This document shows, piece after piece, positions 63,078 to 64,000 of a DNA stretch of 64,000 nt. Position 1 is the stretch's first letter. Every line of letters begins with the position of its first letter. The translations under genes and the position numbers were made by a program. A model generated the notes under the pieces. That model worked only from the letters and a program-made list of their open reading frames with translations, was not told the DNA's origin and did no database searches. Origin of the DNA: Tetranychus cinnabarinus (Eukaryota; Arthropoda; Arachnida; Trombidiformes; Tetranychidae); NCBI GenBank assembly GCA_022266195.1, contig WHVY01000002.1, positions 3,611,001 to 3,675,000 on the forward strand. The letters run 5' to 3'.

Positions 63078-63938
63078 TCATATGTATTTTGTTCTGTTGA
63101 GAGCTTTTTCAGGATTGGAAGGATCCAATACTTGTTCCCAATTTTGACCCACAATAAAACCTAAGTTTCTCATTTTTTGTTGATTTTTCCTTTCTTCAAC
63201 ATCAGCCCATCGAACCTGATGAGAATGAAGAAGAAAATTCCGAACAGTTAATTTGTTTACATTAATCTCTAATATATTGTTTTGATGGATAAATTCGCGA
63301 AACAAAACACTGCATACCCTTTTTCTGTTGGGCTGAGCCCCACGCTGATCATAATCATCAGGTAATTGCAGATATTCATCCATAGTGATCTTGCGTTTTA
63401 CTTTGAAACCATCCAACCGGTCTAGAAAAATAGAAAATATTATTAGTAAAAAAATCATTTGGTAAAATAATTAAATTAACTGACTTACCATGATCAATTT
63501 CAGAAGATTCCTCCATCTTCTCCCATCGACTTTTGCTGAGCTGGATTTTGATTGTTTTTACAAGAATTTGATTATTCATTTTTTGCATAAGAGAGAGGCA
63601 ATGGAAATAGACAGTTTTTGATAATTGATAGTCAATTTGAAATATTTGATTAAATAAAACTTATTTTTGAATAGTTTTCTAAATCTTATTGACAAAAATT
63701 TGTTATAAAGCGTGTTTGCATGTGAGAGAACATTTAAACTCGTACAGCAAATAAGATAATCGAAATTTATAAAAAATTATGCATATCAAATTACGCTCAT
63801 TACCTCAGCTTTAGATTCGACTTCATCGCGACTCGGATTAACTCCAGAAGCAAGTTTTTTTGAGATAATATCATCTTCTTCGGTTTCTTCAAGTCTTCGT
63901 TTATCTTTTGAATTAGATTCCGATGAATTATTATCAGC
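63078..63938 (-). CDS. YLPM1: YLP motif-containing protein 1 (YLPM1/ZAP3) homologue, 3' part only
   Basis: Four exons lie in the window (63938-63804, 63540-63489, 63421-63318, 63215-63078), together 143 codons with stop, in phase. The gene continues beyond the right edge. YLPM1 is a nuclear PP1-associated protein with a P-loop kinase-like domain, which would lie upstream and is not visible here. The C-terminus matches the vertebrate protein: KRVRWADVEERK, NLGFIVGQNWE and the terminal KALNRTKYI. KRVRW is a PP1-docking RVxF motif, and the last intron (63216-63317) splits it between Arg and Val. Upstream exons are acidic/basic and disordered (SSESNSKDKRRLEETEEDD). Residues DEYLQLPDDYDQRGAQPNRK connect them. 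Confidence 0.88.
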
Positions 63939-64000
63939 CTGAGGAATAGTAAGAATAGAATGAAGTAATTAGGTAAATGAAGTAAAGTATTGCAAATGTA

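Noticed and set aside
1..64000. CRISPR arrays, bacterial promoters, rRNA and tRNA genes
   Set aside because: The DNA is eukaryotic, no spaced direct repeats of that kind are visible, and I could not fold any convincing tRNA by eye. A covariance-model scan would be decisive.

Overview
The window is eukaryotic nuclear DNA. It is AT-rich, genes are split by GT-AG introns that are mostly 60-150 bp, and there are no operons or ribosome binding sites. The gene content is metazoan (HIF-alpha, mind bomb, erlin, WASH-complex FAM21, mitochondrial pyruvate carrier) and the compact structure suggests a small-genome arthropod, possibly a mite. That placement is inference; no taxonomic marker is present. 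I joined exons by hand. In every multi-exon model the summed coding length is a multiple of three and the reading phase is kept across each junction, which supports the splice sites.

Layout: 1-3862 has no recognised gene. 3863-4788 (+) encodes a small type I membrane protein. 5866-9406 (-) is a FAM21/WASHC2 homologue built from an acidic LF-motif repeat array. It shares a short divergent promoter with a mitochondrial ribosomal protein gene of the mL37/mS30 family (9674-11199, +). 11564-13484 (-) is a secreted acid lipase. 15376-18037 (+) is an MFS transporter of the MFSD4/NaGLT1 type. 20156-24200 (-) is a mind bomb-like E3 ligase in which the ankyrin block appears to be missing. 25058-25600 (+) is an unrecognised soluble protein. 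25967-27078 (-) is erlin. 28552-58861 (-) is a HIF-1alpha/similar homologue whose PAS-B domain is interrupted by an intron of about 24.8 kb, which fills the middle of the window. 59626-60186 (+) is FCF1/UTP24, 60474-61014 (+) is MPC2, and 63078 to the window end (-) is the 3' part of a YLPM1 (ZAP3) homologue.

The genes do not form a pathway; this is an ordinary mixture of housekeeping and regulatory genes. The points most worth a second look are the ankyrin-less mind bomb gene, the giant HIF PAS-B intron and its start-stop overlapping upstream ORF, the FAM21 repeat array that continues in frame past its stop codon, a possible plus-strand gene inside the mind bomb intron, and a compositionally odd, partly open stretch at about 52.6-53.9 kb inside the HIF intron.
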